DNA of 19,766 bases from Iamia sp964643485 (lineage in GTDB: Bacteria > Actinomycetota > Acidimicrobiia > Acidimicrobiales > Iamiaceae). The stretch's first letter is position 1. The number at the start of each line of letters is the position of its first letter. Positions 1-8,105 of this stretch are shown here, piece after piece. The translations under genes and the position numbers were made by a program. A model generated the notes under the pieces. It had not been told where the DNA came from and did no database searches. It saw nothing but the letters and a program-made list of their open reading frames with translations. The DNA is taken from positions 1-19,766 of the forward strand of contig CAZXRA010000063.1 of assembly GCA_964643485.1 (NCBI GenBank), written 5' to 3'.

Positions 1-378
1 GCTCTCCATCTCGGCTTGGCGGGACGGGTGCGCCTGGACGTGGCCGAGGCCGACACCGCCTCGGCCTTCGGTTCCGGTGACGTGCCCGTGCTGGGCACCC
101 CCCGGGTCGTGGCCCTGTGCGAGCAGGCCGCCCTGGCCGCCCTGGGCTCGATGCTCTCCCCCGAGCAGACGTCGGTGGGCATGCGAGTGCAGATCGACCA
201 CCTCGCCCCCACCCGCGTCGGGGGCGTGGTCACCGCCGATGCCACCCTGGAGAAGATCGAGGGCCGGCGCCTCACCTTCACCGTGGCCGTCAACGACCGC
301 TGCGGCCTGGTCGCCGCCGGCCGGGTGACCCGGGTCGTGGTCGAGCGCGAGCGCTTCCTGGGGAAGGCCGCGGGCTGA
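1..378 (+). CDS. FlK-like hotdog thioesterase (5' end probably outside the window)
   Basis: This is a small single-domain hotdog-fold acyl-CoA thioesterase resembling the fluoroacetyl-CoA thioesterase (FlK) family. The reading frame is open to the window edge. A TTG at 16 could serve as a start, but family members usually have about 10 more residues before the first conserved strand, so I treat the gene as 5'-partial. Counting from that TTG, the stretch GSGDVPVLGTP is followed by Thr28, Glu36 and His62. Their spacing (8 and 26 residues) matches the Thr42-Glu50-His76 catalytic triad of FlK exactly. The C-terminal half is the usual beta-rich region ending in RVVVERERFL. It lies 19 bp upstream of the HAD gene on the same strand, so the two may be co-transcribed. 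Family assignment is firm. The physiological thioester is unknown, and most actinobacterial homologues are not expected to act on fluoroacetate. Confidence 0.8.
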   Translation, partial: ALHLGLAGRVRLDVAEADTASAFGSGDVPVLGTPRVVALCEQAALAALGSMLSPEQTSVGMRVQIDHLAPTRVGGVVTADATLEKIEGRRLTFTVAVNDRCGLVAAGRVTRVVVERERFLGKAAG

Positions 379-397
379 GGTCCGCCGAGGCCTCGCC

Positions 398-1111
398 GTG
401 AACACCGCGCCCGCCGGGATCGACGTCGTCGGGATCGATGCTGACGACACCCTGTGGCACAGCGAGTCGTACTTCGCCGAGGCGACGGAGACGTTCGTGC
501 AGATCCTGGCCCCCTGGACCCCCGAGGGGAAGGACGTCCGGGCTCACCACGAGGACGTCGAGCGCCGCAACCTGGAGCTGTTCGGCTACGGCATCAAGGG
601 CTTCACCCTCTCCATGGTGGAGACGGCCCTGGAGGTGAGCGGCAACCGGGTCAGCGGGTCGGCCATCGCCGAGCTCCTCGACCTGGGGCGCCGGATGCTG
701 GGCCAGCCCGTCGAGCTGCTGGACGGCGTGGCCGAGGCCATCGACAGGCTGGAGGAGCGCTACCGGCTCGTCCTCGTCACCAAGGGCGACCTCATCCACC
801 AGGAGCAGAAGATCGCCCGGTCGGGCCTGGCCGAGCGCTTCGAGCGCATCGAGATCGTGTCCGAGAAGGACGAGGCCACCTACCGCGCCATCCTCGACCG
901 GCTCGACGTGGCCCCCGAGCGGTTCTGCATGGTCGGCAACACGGTGCGCTCCGACGTGCTGCCCGTGCTGGCCATCGGCGGCCACGCCGTCCAGGTGCCC
1001 TACGAGGTGACGTGGGCCCACGAAGAGGCGGCCGGTCACGGGGCCGAGTTCCCCGTCCTGCCCAGCCTCACCGCCTTCGTCGACTGGTTGGCCACCGCAC
1101 CCGACCACTGA
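398..1111 (+). CDS. HAD-superfamily hydrolase (phosphatase-like)
   Basis: This 237-residue haloacid-dehalogenase-superfamily enzyme probably hydrolyses a small phosphorylated metabolite. All four HAD motifs are visible. Motif I is DADDTLW, with nucleophile Asp14 and acid/base Asp16. Motif II Thr128 lies in LVLVTKGD. Motif III Lys157 lies in the VSEK segment. Motif IV is VGNTVRSDV, with Asp186, where Asn replaces the more common first Asp. The helical segment between motifs I and II (about residues 22-110) fits a C1-type cap (subfamily I). The GTG start at 398 is preceded by a weak GAGG and lies 19 bp after the thioesterase stop. The next gene is convergent. Substrate specificity cannot be read from the sequence. 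Confidence 0.85.
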   Translation: MNTAPAGIDVVGIDADDTLWHSESYFAEATETFVQILAPWTPEGKDVRAHHEDVERRNLELFGYGIKGFTLSMVETALEVSGNRVSGSAIAELLDLGRRMLGQPVELLDGVAEAIDRLEERYRLVLVTKGDLIHQEQKIARSGLAERFERIEIVSEKDEATYRAILDRLDVAPERFCMVGNTVRSDVLPVLAIGGHAVQVPYEVTWAHEEAAGHGAEFPVLPSLTAFVDWLATAPDH

Positions 1112-1122
1112 GGCCCGTTCGC

Positions 1123-1156
1123 GTGCGGAAGATCGCCCCTGGCGCGACTCCCGCAC
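1123..1156. terminator. Weak hairpin between convergent genes
   Basis: GTGCGG at 1123-1128 pairs with CCGCAC at 1151-1156 across a 22-nt loop, in the short gap between the convergent HAD and alpha/beta hydrolase genes. There is no T-run on either strand, so this is only a possible terminator. Confidence 0.3.
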
Positions 1157-1198
1157 AGGCCTTGGGCCGGTTCCGAAGAGCGGCCGGCGATGCGGCGA

Positions 1199-2032
1199 TC
1201 AGCCGGGACGGCCCTCCTCCAGGAAGCGGGTGACCACCCGCCACCAGCGATCGGGGTTCTCGAACTGCGGGCTGTGCCCGGCGTCGGCAACCACCTCCAG
1301 GACGGCCCCGGGGATGACCTCGGCCAGGCGGTGGGACTGGCCGAGGAACGGCGTGTCCTGCTCCCCCACCACCACCAGGGTGCGGACGGGGAGGCCGGTG
1401 AGGGCGTCCAGCCGATCGTCGACGACGGGCATCTGCTCCAGCACCGCGGCGTACATGGCCGGCGAGCAGGCCAGCATCTTGCGGTCCATGAACTCGTTGT
1501 AGCCCGGCCTCTCGGCCCGCACCCGCACCTCGGCCGGGGGCTTGGGCGTGGTGTCGTGCTCGGCGCTGATCTCGGCGAAGCGCTCGATCCCCACGTCGCG
1601 GACGATCGCCGCCGCCAGGGCCAGGACCTCCGGGTCGCGGCCCTCGAGGGGGCCATGGAGGGTGTCCATGAGCACCAGCGACGTCAGGCGCTCCGAGTGG
1701 GCGATGGCGATGAGCTGCGCCGCCATCCCCCCCAACGAGTGCCCGAGGAGGGCGAAGCGATCCCAGCCGAGGGCATCGGCCAGGGCGACCATGTCGGCAG
1801 CCATGTCGGGGAGGGTGTAGGCCGCCTCGTCGTCGGGCTTGTCGCTGGCCCCGTGGCCCCGGTGGTCGGGCACGACGACGTGCCAGCCCCGGTCGGCGAA
1901 GCTGTCGACGAAGTCGGTGAAGTCCTCCTTGGCCCCGCCGAACCCGTGGACGAGGAGGAGCGGTTCCCCGCCGGCGCCGGCCTCGACCACGCTGTGGCGC
2001 AGGCGGGAGGTGATGACGTCTCGGATCTTCAC
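1199..2032 (-). CDS. Alpha/beta-fold hydrolase
   Basis: This 277-residue serine hydrolase has the alpha/beta-hydrolase fold and is likely an esterase, lactonase or related hydrolase of a small substrate. The oxyanion-hole motif HGFGG lies near residues 29-33, the nucleophile elbow is GHSLG with Ser99, the candidate acid is Asp226 in VVGEQD, and the catalytic His253 is in DAGHSPQFENP. The canonical order and spacing suggest an active enzyme. I chose the GTG start at 2032 because GGGGAG sits just upstream and the family begins shortly before the LLLVHG strand. The frame stays open further upstream but carries no recognisable protein there. It is transcribed divergently from the membrane-protein pair beginning at 2267 and convergently with the HAD gene. 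The substrate is unknown. Confidence 0.85.
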   Translation of the reverse strand: MKIRDVITSRLRHSVVEAGAGGEPLLLVHGFGGAKEDFTDFVDSFADRGWHVVVPDHRGHGASDKPDDEAAYTLPDMAADMVALADALGWDRFALLGHSLGGMAAQLIAIAHSERLTSLVLMDTLHGPLEGRDPEVLALAAAIVRDVGIERFAEISAEHDTTPKPPAEVRVRAERPGYNEFMDRKMLACSPAMYAAVLEQMPVVDDRLDALTGLPVRTLVVVGEQDTPFLGQSHRLAEVIPGAVLEVVADAGHSPQFENPDRWWRVVTRFLEEGRPG

Positions 2033-2067
2033 CTGCTCCCCTTCGGCCTGTCCGGCGGGTCGTCGGC

Positions 2068-2073
2068 ACTCTA
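2068..2073 (-). promoter_or_regulatory. Candidate -10 (TAGAGT) of the alpha/beta hydrolase
   Basis: On the minus strand, TAGAGT lies 35 nt upstream of the GTG start, preceded by TTTG. This would give a leader of about 30 nt that includes the GGGGAG ribosome-binding site. No convincing -35 was seen. Confidence 0.4.
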
Positions 2074-2119
2074 CAAACGCCCTCGCCCGGAGGGGTGGCA
2101 TTCGCCCGGTGCCGGCGAA

Positions 2120-2171
2120 GCCAACCCCGCCCGAACGAGGGACGGCCCCCCGGCCAACGGGCGGGGTTGGC
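2120..2171. repeat. Perfect 14-bp inverted repeat in a divergent intergenic region
   Basis: GCCAACCCCGCCCG at 2120-2133 is the exact reverse complement of the segment at 2158-2171, with a 24-bp loop. It lies between the two divergent start codons, upstream of the flippase-like gene. A terminator is an unlikely role here; it could form a cruciform, act as a regulatory site, or be a dispersed palindrome. Confidence 0.75.
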
Positions 2172-2185
2172 GCTCCCCCTCGGGC

Positions 2186-2205
2186 TACCGTTGGCTGCCA
2201 GCCAA
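2186..2205 (+). promoter_or_regulatory. Candidate -10 with an overlapping operator-like dyad
   Basis: TACCGT at 2186-2191 could serve as a -10 for the gene starting at 2267. Overlapping its end is TTGGCTGCCAGCCAA (2191-2205), a perfect 7-bp dyad with a 1-bp centre. That places it over the expected transcription start, as a repressor operator would be. No regulator gene lies nearby. Confidence 0.35.
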
Positions 2206-2266
2206 TGCCGGCGGCGGCTCCCACGGCATCGGAGCCCCGCCCCGTTCGACGAAAGGGGGTCAGGAC

Positions 2267-3304
2267 GTGCCCCTCCCCGCCACGGCGCGCCGCCGCCTGA
2301 CCCTCGTCCTCCGCATCGTCGTCAGCGCCGGGATGCTGTGGTTCCTGCTCGTCAAGATCAACGACACCGGCGGCACCCGAGTGCTGCCGGAGTGGACGAC
2401 GTCCACCGCCCTGTGGCTGGCCGGCGCCATGGCCCTCACCCTGCTCAGCATCGTTCTCTCCGCCCTGCGCTGGCAGACGGTGCTCGTCGCCATGGGCCAC
2501 CATCCCCCCCTGCGCCGCCTGCTGTCGCACTACCTGGCCGGGCAGTTCGTGGCCAACGTCCTGCCCACCACCATCGGGGGCGACGTGCTGCGGGTGTCCC
2601 GCCTGGCCCGCGACAACGGGCGCATGCACGACAGCTTCGCCTCGGTCGTGCTGGAGCGGCTCACCGGGTGGCTGGTGCTGCCCGTCATCACCTTCGTGGG
2701 CCTGTTGCTCAACCCCCCGTTGCGCGACCTGGGACGGGCCACCCAGATCGCCTTCAGCCTGGCCTGTGGCACCCTCGTCGGCCTGGCCCTCGTGTTGGTC
2801 GCCGTGGCCGCCAAGCGATGGGGTGAGGTGGACGGCACCCAGGGCTGGAAGCGCTTCCTGGCCGCGGTGAGCCTCGGCCTCAACCGCCTGCGGGCCAACC
2901 CCCGCCACGCCGCCAGCGTCATCGCCGTGGGCTTCGCCTACCAGCTCGTGCTGGTGGCCGCGGCCGTCATGGCCGCCCGGGCCCTCGGCATCCCCGACGC
3001 CGGGCCCACCGCCCTCCTGGCCTTCTTCCCCGCCGTGGCCATCGCCCAGGTGCTGCCCATCAGCATCTCCGGCCTGGGCGTGCGGGAAGGTCTCTTCGCC
3101 CTCTTCCTCCAACCCCTCGGCGTGCCCACCGCCCAGGCCGTCGCCCTCGGCATCCTGCTCTACCTGCTGAACCTCATCGTCAGCCTTCTCGGCGCCCCCG
3201 CCTTCGCCGTGGGCGGACGCCGCCGCATGCCCCCTGAGCCCGACCCCCTCGACCCGCCGGCATCGGCCGGGCCGGGGGGGCCCACCTCCCTGCCGGCGGC
3301 ATGA
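2267..3304 (+). CDS. Lysylphosphatidylglycerol-synthase-type TM protein (UPF0104, flippase-like)
   Basis: This integral membrane protein of 345 residues belongs to the UPF0104 / LPG_synthase_TM family, the membrane half of MprF-type proteins. Stand-alone members are thought to move or handle lipid substrates. Around eight hydrophobic segments are visible, beginning with LVLRIVVSAGMLWFLLV and ending near residue 320. The family-typical segments HYLAGQFVANVLPTTIGGDVLR, LERLTGW, and PISISGLGVREG with the following GVP are all present, and there is no C-terminal aminoacyltransferase domain. The GTG start at 2267 follows GAAAGGGGG at a good distance. The stop overlaps the next ATG (ATGA at 3301-3304), so translation is coupled to the PAP2 gene, which suggests a joint role in lipid or lipid-carrier metabolism. 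The transported molecule is unknown. Confidence 0.82.
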   Translation: MPLPATARRRLTLVLRIVVSAGMLWFLLVKINDTGGTRVLPEWTTSTALWLAGAMALTLLSIVLSALRWQTVLVAMGHHPPLRRLLSHYLAGQFVANVLPTTIGGDVLRVSRLARDNGRMHDSFASVVLERLTGWLVLPVITFVGLLLNPPLRDLGRATQIAFSLACGTLVGLALVLVAVAAKRWGEVDGTQGWKRFLAAVSLGLNRLRANPRHAASVIAVGFAYQLVLVAAAVMAARALGIPDAGPTALLAFFPAVAIAQVLPISISGLGVREGLFALFLQPLGVPTAQAVALGILLYLLNLIVSLLGAPAFAVGGRRRMPPEPDPLDPPASAGPGGPTSLPAA

Positions 3305-4197
3305 CCGAACCGGCCAACCAGGCGCCGGCCGCACCGGTGCCCGACGGCGACGAGGACGGGCCGCCCGGGCCGGAGGCCGCCACCGCCAGTGGGCGCCGCC
3401 TCCGCTGGTGGCGGGAGGCCCTGTACGTCGTGCTCTTCTACTACGTCGGCTACTCCCAGATCCGGAACCTGTTCGGCTCCAACGGCGCGGGCTCGGCCGA
3501 GATCGCCTTCGACCACGCCAAGGGCGTGATCCGGGTGCAGGAGGCCATGGGCCTGTGGTTCGAGCCCGCCCTCCAGCGCTGGTACCTCGACCTGCCGGCC
3601 ATGGGCCTCATCCGGATCTGGAACATCTACTACGGCACCGCCCACTTCGTCGTCACCGCCCTGGCCCTCGTCTGGGTCTACCGACGCCAGCCCGACCGCT
3701 ACTCCCTCTGGCGCAACACCCTGGCCCTGATGACGGCGCTGGCCCTGATCGGCTTCGCCACCTACTCCCTCATGCCGCCCCGGCTCCTCGACGACACCTC
3801 CAAGTTCGGGGCGTGCTACGAGGAGCAGGTCCAGGCCTGCCACGGCTACGACGTGGTCGACACCCTGGCCGTACACGGCGGACTGTGGTCGTTCGGCTCG
3901 GGGGCCATGGCCGAGGTGTCCAACCAGTACGCGGCCATGCCCAGCATGCACACGGGCTGGTCGACGTGGAGCGCCTGCGTGCTGTGGGGTCTCACCCGGC
4001 GGCGCTGGCTGCGGGCCCTGGCCGTGCTCTACCCGGTGGCCACCGTGTTCTGCATCCTGATCACCGGCAACCACTTCTGGCTCGACGCCGTGGGGGGCCT
4101 GGCCGCCTTCGGCGTCGGCTTCGGCCTGGCCAAGGTGATCACCGCCTGGAACGAGCGCCGCTTCCTGGCCCGGGAGGCGACGGCGGTCCCGGCCTAG
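3301..4197 (+). CDS. PAP2/Aur1-type membrane phosphatase or phosphotransferase
   Basis: This 298-residue polytopic membrane protein belongs to the PAP2 superfamily, in the branch related to Aur1/inositolphosphoryltransferases. A soluble Pro/Ala-rich N-terminus (about 1-35) precedes about six membrane segments. The second phosphatase motif is PSMHTGW (His217) and the third is GNHFWLD (His258, Asp262), the charge-relay pair. MPPR near residue 158 lies where this branch has its first conserved arginine region. Members dephosphorylate lipid phosphates or transfer phospho-headgroups at the membrane surface. The ATG overlaps the stop of the preceding flippase-like gene, so the two should be produced together. 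A working hypothesis is a pair that moves and then processes a polyprenyl-phosphate or phospholipid. The substrate is not determinable here. Confidence 0.82.
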   Translation: MTEPANQAPAAPVPDGDEDGPPGPEAATASGRRLRWWREALYVVLFYYVGYSQIRNLFGSNGAGSAEIAFDHAKGVIRVQEAMGLWFEPALQRWYLDLPAMGLIRIWNIYYGTAHFVVTALALVWVYRRQPDRYSLWRNTLALMTALALIGFATYSLMPPRLLDDTSKFGACYEEQVQACHGYDVVDTLAVHGGLWSFGSGAMAEVSNQYAAMPSMHTGWSTWSACVLWGLTRRRWLRALAVLYPVATVFCILITGNHFWLDAVGGLAAFGVGFGLAKVITAWNERRFLAREATAVPA

Positions 4198-4222
4198 CCA
4201 CCGTCCGAGCGGCGACCGGTCC

Positions 4223-4270
4223 GTTCTGGCGCGGTGGGACCGCGCTGACGCGCTCCCACCGCGCCAGAAC
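4223..4270. terminator. Long perfect hairpin between convergent genes (GTTCTGGCGCGG family, copy 1)
   Basis: GTTCTGGCGCGGTGGGA at 4223-4239 is the exact reverse complement of 4254-4270, with a 14-bp loop: a 17-bp perfect stem. It lies just after the PAP2 stop and before the stop of the opposing lipoprotein gene. That position suits a bidirectional, Rho-independent-like terminator, though there is no T-tract. The same element recurs at 15665-15712. Confidence 0.7.
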
Positions 4271-4300
4271 CGATGCAAGGGGACCGACCTGAAAAGGCGG

Positions 4301-4948
<648 letters not shown>

Positions 4949-4955
4949 GGCCGGC

Positions 4956-4961
4956 ACGCTA
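4956..4961 (-). promoter_or_regulatory. Candidate -10 (TAGCGT), leaderless lipoprotein transcript
   Basis: TAGCGT on the minus strand ends 7 nt before the GTG at 4948, so transcription would begin at or next to the start codon. Confidence 0.5.
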
Positions 4962-5051
4962 CGACCGTCGCCAGCCCGATCCGGGCACCCCGAGCCCGGG
5001 GGGGCGGCCCCGGATGACCGGCTCCGTCAGGACGGGACGGGGACGCGGCGG

Positions 5052-5057
5052 TAGCGT
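5052..5057 (+). promoter_or_regulatory. Candidate -10 (TAGCGT) of dxs, leaderless
   Basis: TAGCGT ends 8 nt before the dxs ATG and no Shine-Dalgarno sequence lies between them, so a leaderless mRNA is likely. The same hexamer occurs before the lipoprotein at 4948 and ino1. No clear -35 was found. Confidence 0.5.
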
Positions 5058-5065
5058 GTGAGCCG

Positions 5066-6925
5066 ATGCTCCTCGATCGGATCTCCTGCCCCGCGGACCT
5101 GCGGCGGCTCTCCCCCGCGCAGCTCGACGAGTTGGCCTCCGAGATCCGGGAGTTCATCGTCGACACCATCGAGCGGGTCGGTCACGGCCACCTGGGATCC
5201 AACCTGGGCGCCGTCGAGCTCACCCTGGCCATGCACCGGGTGTTCGACTCCCCCCGCGACATCCTCCTGTGGGACACCGGCCACCAGGCCTACGTCCACA
5301 AGATCGTCACCGGCCGGCGGCCCGACTTCGACGGCCTCCGCCAGGCGGGCGGCATGTCGGGCTATCCGTGCCGGGCCGAGTCCGAGCACGACTGGGTGGA
5401 GAACAGCCACGCCTCCACCATCATCAGCTACGCCCACGGCCTGGCCGTGGCCCAGGAATCGCCCATGGGCGAGGGGCGGCGCATCGTGGCCGTCATCGGC
5501 GACGGGTCGATGACCGGCGGCATGGCCTACGAGGCCCTCAACAACCTGGGCCACTCGGGCAAGAAGGCCATCATCATCCTCAACGACAACGGGCGGTCCT
5601 ACGCCCCCACCGTCAGCCGCATGGCCGAGACGGTGGCCCGCCTGCGGGTCGATCCCCGCTACGTGCGCCAGCGGGCCAAGTTCGAGGAGTCGGTGCGCCG
5701 ACTGCCCGTCGTGGGCGACCACCTGGCCTGGGGCATGGCCGGGGCCTTCGCCGGCATGCGGGAGATGCTCGAGCCGCCGGTGTTCTTCGAGTCGCTGGGC
5801 GTGAAGTACACGGGCCCCATCGACGGGCACGACATCGCCGGCCTGGAGACGGCCCTGCGCCACGCGGCCGAGCTCGACGAGCCCATCGTCGTCCACGTGC
5901 TCACCGACAAGGGCAAGGGCCACCCACCGGCGGAGAACGACCCCATCAAGCGCATGCACGACTTCGGGCCGGGTGTGGCCAAGCCCGGGTCGTACACCGC
6001 GGCCTTCACCGAGGCGCTCATCAAGGAGGCCGAGAACCGGCCCGAGCTGGTGGCCATCACCGCGGCCATGCCCGACTCCACCGGGCTCCTCCCCTTCGAG
6101 GAGGCCTTCCCGGGGCGCATGATCGACGTGGGCATCGCCGAGCAGCACGCCGTCACCGCCGCGGCGGGCATGGCCATGGGCGGCCTGCGGCCCGTGTTCG
6201 CCGTCTACTCCACCTTCCTCAGCCGGGCCTTCGACCAGACCAACATGGACGTGGGCCTGCACGGGCAGCCCGTCGTCTTCGCCATCGATCGGGCCGGCAT
6301 CACCGGCGACGACGGCCCCTCGCACCACGGCGTGCTCGACATGGTGCTGCTGTCGAAGGTGCCGGGCATGACGATCTTCGCCCCGTCGTCGTACCAGGAG
6401 CTCCAGCAGATGCTCCACGACGCCCTGGAGATCACCTCGGGCCCCGTGGCCCTGCGCTGGTCCAAGACCCCGGCGCCGCACGTCACCGAGGCCGAGGTGG
6501 GCTCGGGCCTGCGGGCCCGCAAGGTCCGGTCGGGCTCCGACGTGTGCCTGGTGGGCGTGGGCAAGATGCTGGCCGCCTGCGCCGACGCCGCCGAGATCCT
6601 GGAGGCTGAGGGCGTGTCGTGCACGGTGTGGGACCCGCGGGTCGTCCACCCCCTCGACCCCACGCTGGTCGCCGACGCCGCCGGGCACCCCGTCGTGGTC
6701 TCGGTGGAGGACGGCTACCGCGACGGCGGCATCGGCGCCGCCCTGGCCGACCAGGTGGCCGAGGCGACGGCGGGCCGTCCCGCCGCCGACCGCCCCCTGG
6801 TGCGGGTGATGGGCGTCCCCACCCGCTTCCTGCCTCACGGCAAGGCCGACGCCATCCTGGCGTCCCTCGGCCTCGACGCCGCCGGCGTGGCCGCCGAGGT
6901 CCGCCACACCCTCAGCGCCTCCTGA
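5066..6925 (+). CDS. dxs: 1-deoxy-D-xylulose-5-phosphate synthase
   Basis: DXS condenses pyruvate and glyceraldehyde-3-phosphate into DXP, the first step of the MEP isoprenoid pathway, using thiamine diphosphate and Mg2+. The 619-residue length is normal. The N-terminal domain has HGHLGSNLG and the TGHQAYVHK active-site region. The ThDP/Mg motif runs from GDGSMTGG (145-152) to NN (159-160), followed by LNDNG. The middle domain carries the catalytic glutamate Glu359 in DVGIAEQHA, and GITGDDGPSHHGVLD gives substrate contacts. A C-terminal transketolase domain ends with VPTRFLPHG. The ATG at 5066 fits the family N-terminus. There is no neighbouring MEP gene. The 45-bp palindromic repeat begins 40 bp after the stop and may terminate the transcript. 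Confidence 0.97.
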   Translation: MLLDRISCPADLRRLSPAQLDELASEIREFIVDTIERVGHGHLGSNLGAVELTLAMHRVFDSPRDILLWDTGHQAYVHKIVTGRRPDFDGLRQAGGMSGYPCRAESEHDWVENSHASTIISYAHGLAVAQESPMGEGRRIVAVIGDGSMTGGMAYEALNNLGHSGKKAIIILNDNGRSYAPTVSRMAETVARLRVDPRYVRQRAKFEESVRRLPVVGDHLAWGMAGAFAGMREMLEPPVFFESLGVKYTGPIDGHDIAGLETALRHAAELDEPIVVHVLTDKGKGHPPAENDPIKRMHDFGPGVAKPGSYTAAFTEALIKEAENRPELVAITAAMPDSTGLLPFEEAFPGRMIDVGIAEQHAVTAAAGMAMGGLRPVFAVYSTFLSRAFDQTNMDVGLHGQPVVFAIDRAGITGDDGPSHHGVLDMVLLSKVPGMTIFAPSSYQELQQMLHDALEITSGPVALRWSKTPAPHVTEAEVGSGLRARKVRSGSDVCLVGVGKMLAACADAAEILEAEGVSCTVWDPRVVHPLDPTLVADAAGHPVVVSVEDGYRDGGIGAALADQVAEATAGRPAADRPLVRVMGVPTRFLPHGKADAILASLGLDAAGVAAEVRHTLSAS

Positions 6926-6965
6926 CCATCGGGTCGCGCTCCGGCCCCCGGCTTTTGCCCGTCCT

Positions 6966-7040
6966 CGAAAGGTCGATCATCCACCCATGCGGTGGCAAGT
7001 TGACCTTTCGATCGAGGCCTCCGCATCGGAAGGCCGATCG
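6966..7040. repeat. 45-bp palindromic repeat, left copy, plus spacer and a decayed second unit
   Basis: A 45-bp unit (6966-7010) has near-perfect inverted ends: CGAAAGGTC(G/A)A at the left and TTGACCTTTCG at the right. It has an inner CCACC-CATGC-GGTGG hairpin. It is followed by a 16-bp spacer (7011-7026, containing the palindrome GAGGCCTC) and a degenerate start of another unit (7027-7040). Positions 6966-7026 match 8106-8166 with one difference. Confidence 0.9.
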
Positions 7041-7101
7041 AGGGGGGTTGGCGTCTCGGCCCAGGGGTACGCCAGCGCCGTCGGATCTGCCCACGCTCGT
7101 C

Positions 7102-7124
7102 GGGGGTGCGACCCTCGCAACCCC
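7102..7124. other. Hairpin in the leader of the AbiEi/DUF559 gene
   Basis: GGGGGTGCGA (7102-7111) and TCGCAACCCC (7115-7124) form a tight stem with one mismatch and a CCC loop, 39 nt upstream of the start codon. It could stabilise or attenuate the leader. Its function is not known. Confidence 0.35.
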
Positions 7125-7163
7125 TTCGCTTCCCCCTCCTCTCTGCCGGCTCGGGGAACGCGC

Positions 7164-8093
7164 ATGTCCGAACAGATCACCGCCGCCCATCGGCGCCTGG
7201 CTGCTCTCGCCGTCCGGCAACACGGCGTCTTCACCCGCGACCAAGCTCGGCGGGTCGGCATCTCCGATCGCCAGATCGACCACCGCATCGCCAGCGGCGT
7301 GTTCGTCGTCCATCGCTATGGCGCCCTGGGCCCCGCCGGCGTCCCTCCGACATGGGAGCAGGCGACTATGGCCGCCATCTTGGCTGCCGGTCCGGGCTCC
7401 CTGGCCTCGCATGCCACCGCCGCACGGCTGTGGGACATCACCCCCGTTCCCGGCTCCGACGGCATCCACGTCATGTCGCCCACCCCCCTCCGGCGTTCCC
7501 GCAGCGATGGCGTGATCGGCCACCGCAGCACACTCCTCGTCCCCTCCGATCTGCGGCGGCGCCGCAGCATCCCCGTCACCAGCGTCGCCCGCACCCTCGC
7601 GGACTGCTGCGGACCGCTGGGGATCGCGGGCACGGGGACCGCCCTGGACGACGCCGTCCGGCGGAAGCTGCTGACGCTCGACCACATGCGGGCGACGGCG
7701 GCCCGGCTCATGGTCAAGGGTCGGCGACACACCGGCGTGCTAGCTGCTGTCCTGGCAGAGCGGATCGACGGCTACGACCTGTCGGAATCGGATCTCGAGG
7801 TCCGAGCCCTGCGCCTCCTCCGCCGAGCTGGCCTGCCCGCTCCGGTCCAGCAGCATCGCGTCCGACTGGGCAGGAGGACGGTCCGCCTCGACCTCGCTTA
7901 TCCCGAGCTCATGGTCGGCATCGAGCTCGACGGGTGGACGTGGCACCGCCACCGCTCGTCCTTCGACCGCGACCGAGCCCGGCTCTCCGAGCTCGTCACT
8001 TTCGGTTGGACGGTCCTCGTTCACACCAGCCGGACCCTCGATCATGACCTCGTCCGCCAGGTGGCGACGTTGCACCGGAGGGCGGCGAGCTGA
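7164..8093 (+). CDS. AbiEi-type wHTH plus DUF559 nuclease-like protein
   Basis: This 309-residue protein has two parts. Residues 5-50 (RRLAALAVRQHGVFTRDQARRVGIS and onward) form the winged-helix domain seen in type IV AbiEi antitoxin proteins. The middle region (about 60-190) is typical of this architecture. The C-terminus (about 205-305) is a DUF559/Vsr-like restriction-endonuclease fold, with Glu212, Asp243 in LDLAYPE, Glu254 in IELDGWTWH, and the FDRDRAR segment. I chose the ATG at 7164 because GGGGAA precedes it. No AbiEii nucleotidyltransferase toxin gene is adjacent, so this is an orphan. Near-identical direct repeats flank it (6966-7026 and 8106-8166), suggesting it arrived or moves as a cassette. 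Third positions look slightly less G/C-biased than in neighbours, judged by eye. Its biochemical role is unknown. Confidence 0.8.
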   Translation: MSEQITAAHRRLAALAVRQHGVFTRDQARRVGISDRQIDHRIASGVFVVHRYGALGPAGVPPTWEQATMAAILAAGPGSLASHATAARLWDITPVPGSDGIHVMSPTPLRRSRSDGVIGHRSTLLVPSDLRRRRSIPVTSVARTLADCCGPLGIAGTGTALDDAVRRKLLTLDHMRATAARLMVKGRRHTGVLAAVLAERIDGYDLSESDLEVRALRLLRRAGLPAPVQQHRVRLGRRTVRLDLAYPELMVGIELDGWTWHRHRSSFDRDRARLSELVTFGWTVLVHTSRTLDHDLVRQVATLHRRAAS

Positions 8094-8105
8094 CGGCTCC
8101 TCGAT

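Noticed and set aside
4949..4957. GTG at 4957 as start of the lipoprotein
   Set aside because: It overlaps the TAGCGT hexamer, which is better read as the -10. The GTG at 4948 has the correct spacing and still gives a full signal peptide.
4979..5015. ATCCGGG/CCCGGAT dyad between the lipoprotein and dxs
   Set aside because: The 7-bp arms with a 23-bp loop consist mostly of G and C, so chance pairing in this composition is likely.
5027..6907. Long open frame antisense to dxs
   Set aside because: It mirrors dxs codons in a G/C-rich genome, has a low-complexity Gly/Val/His/Asp composition and shows no motif.
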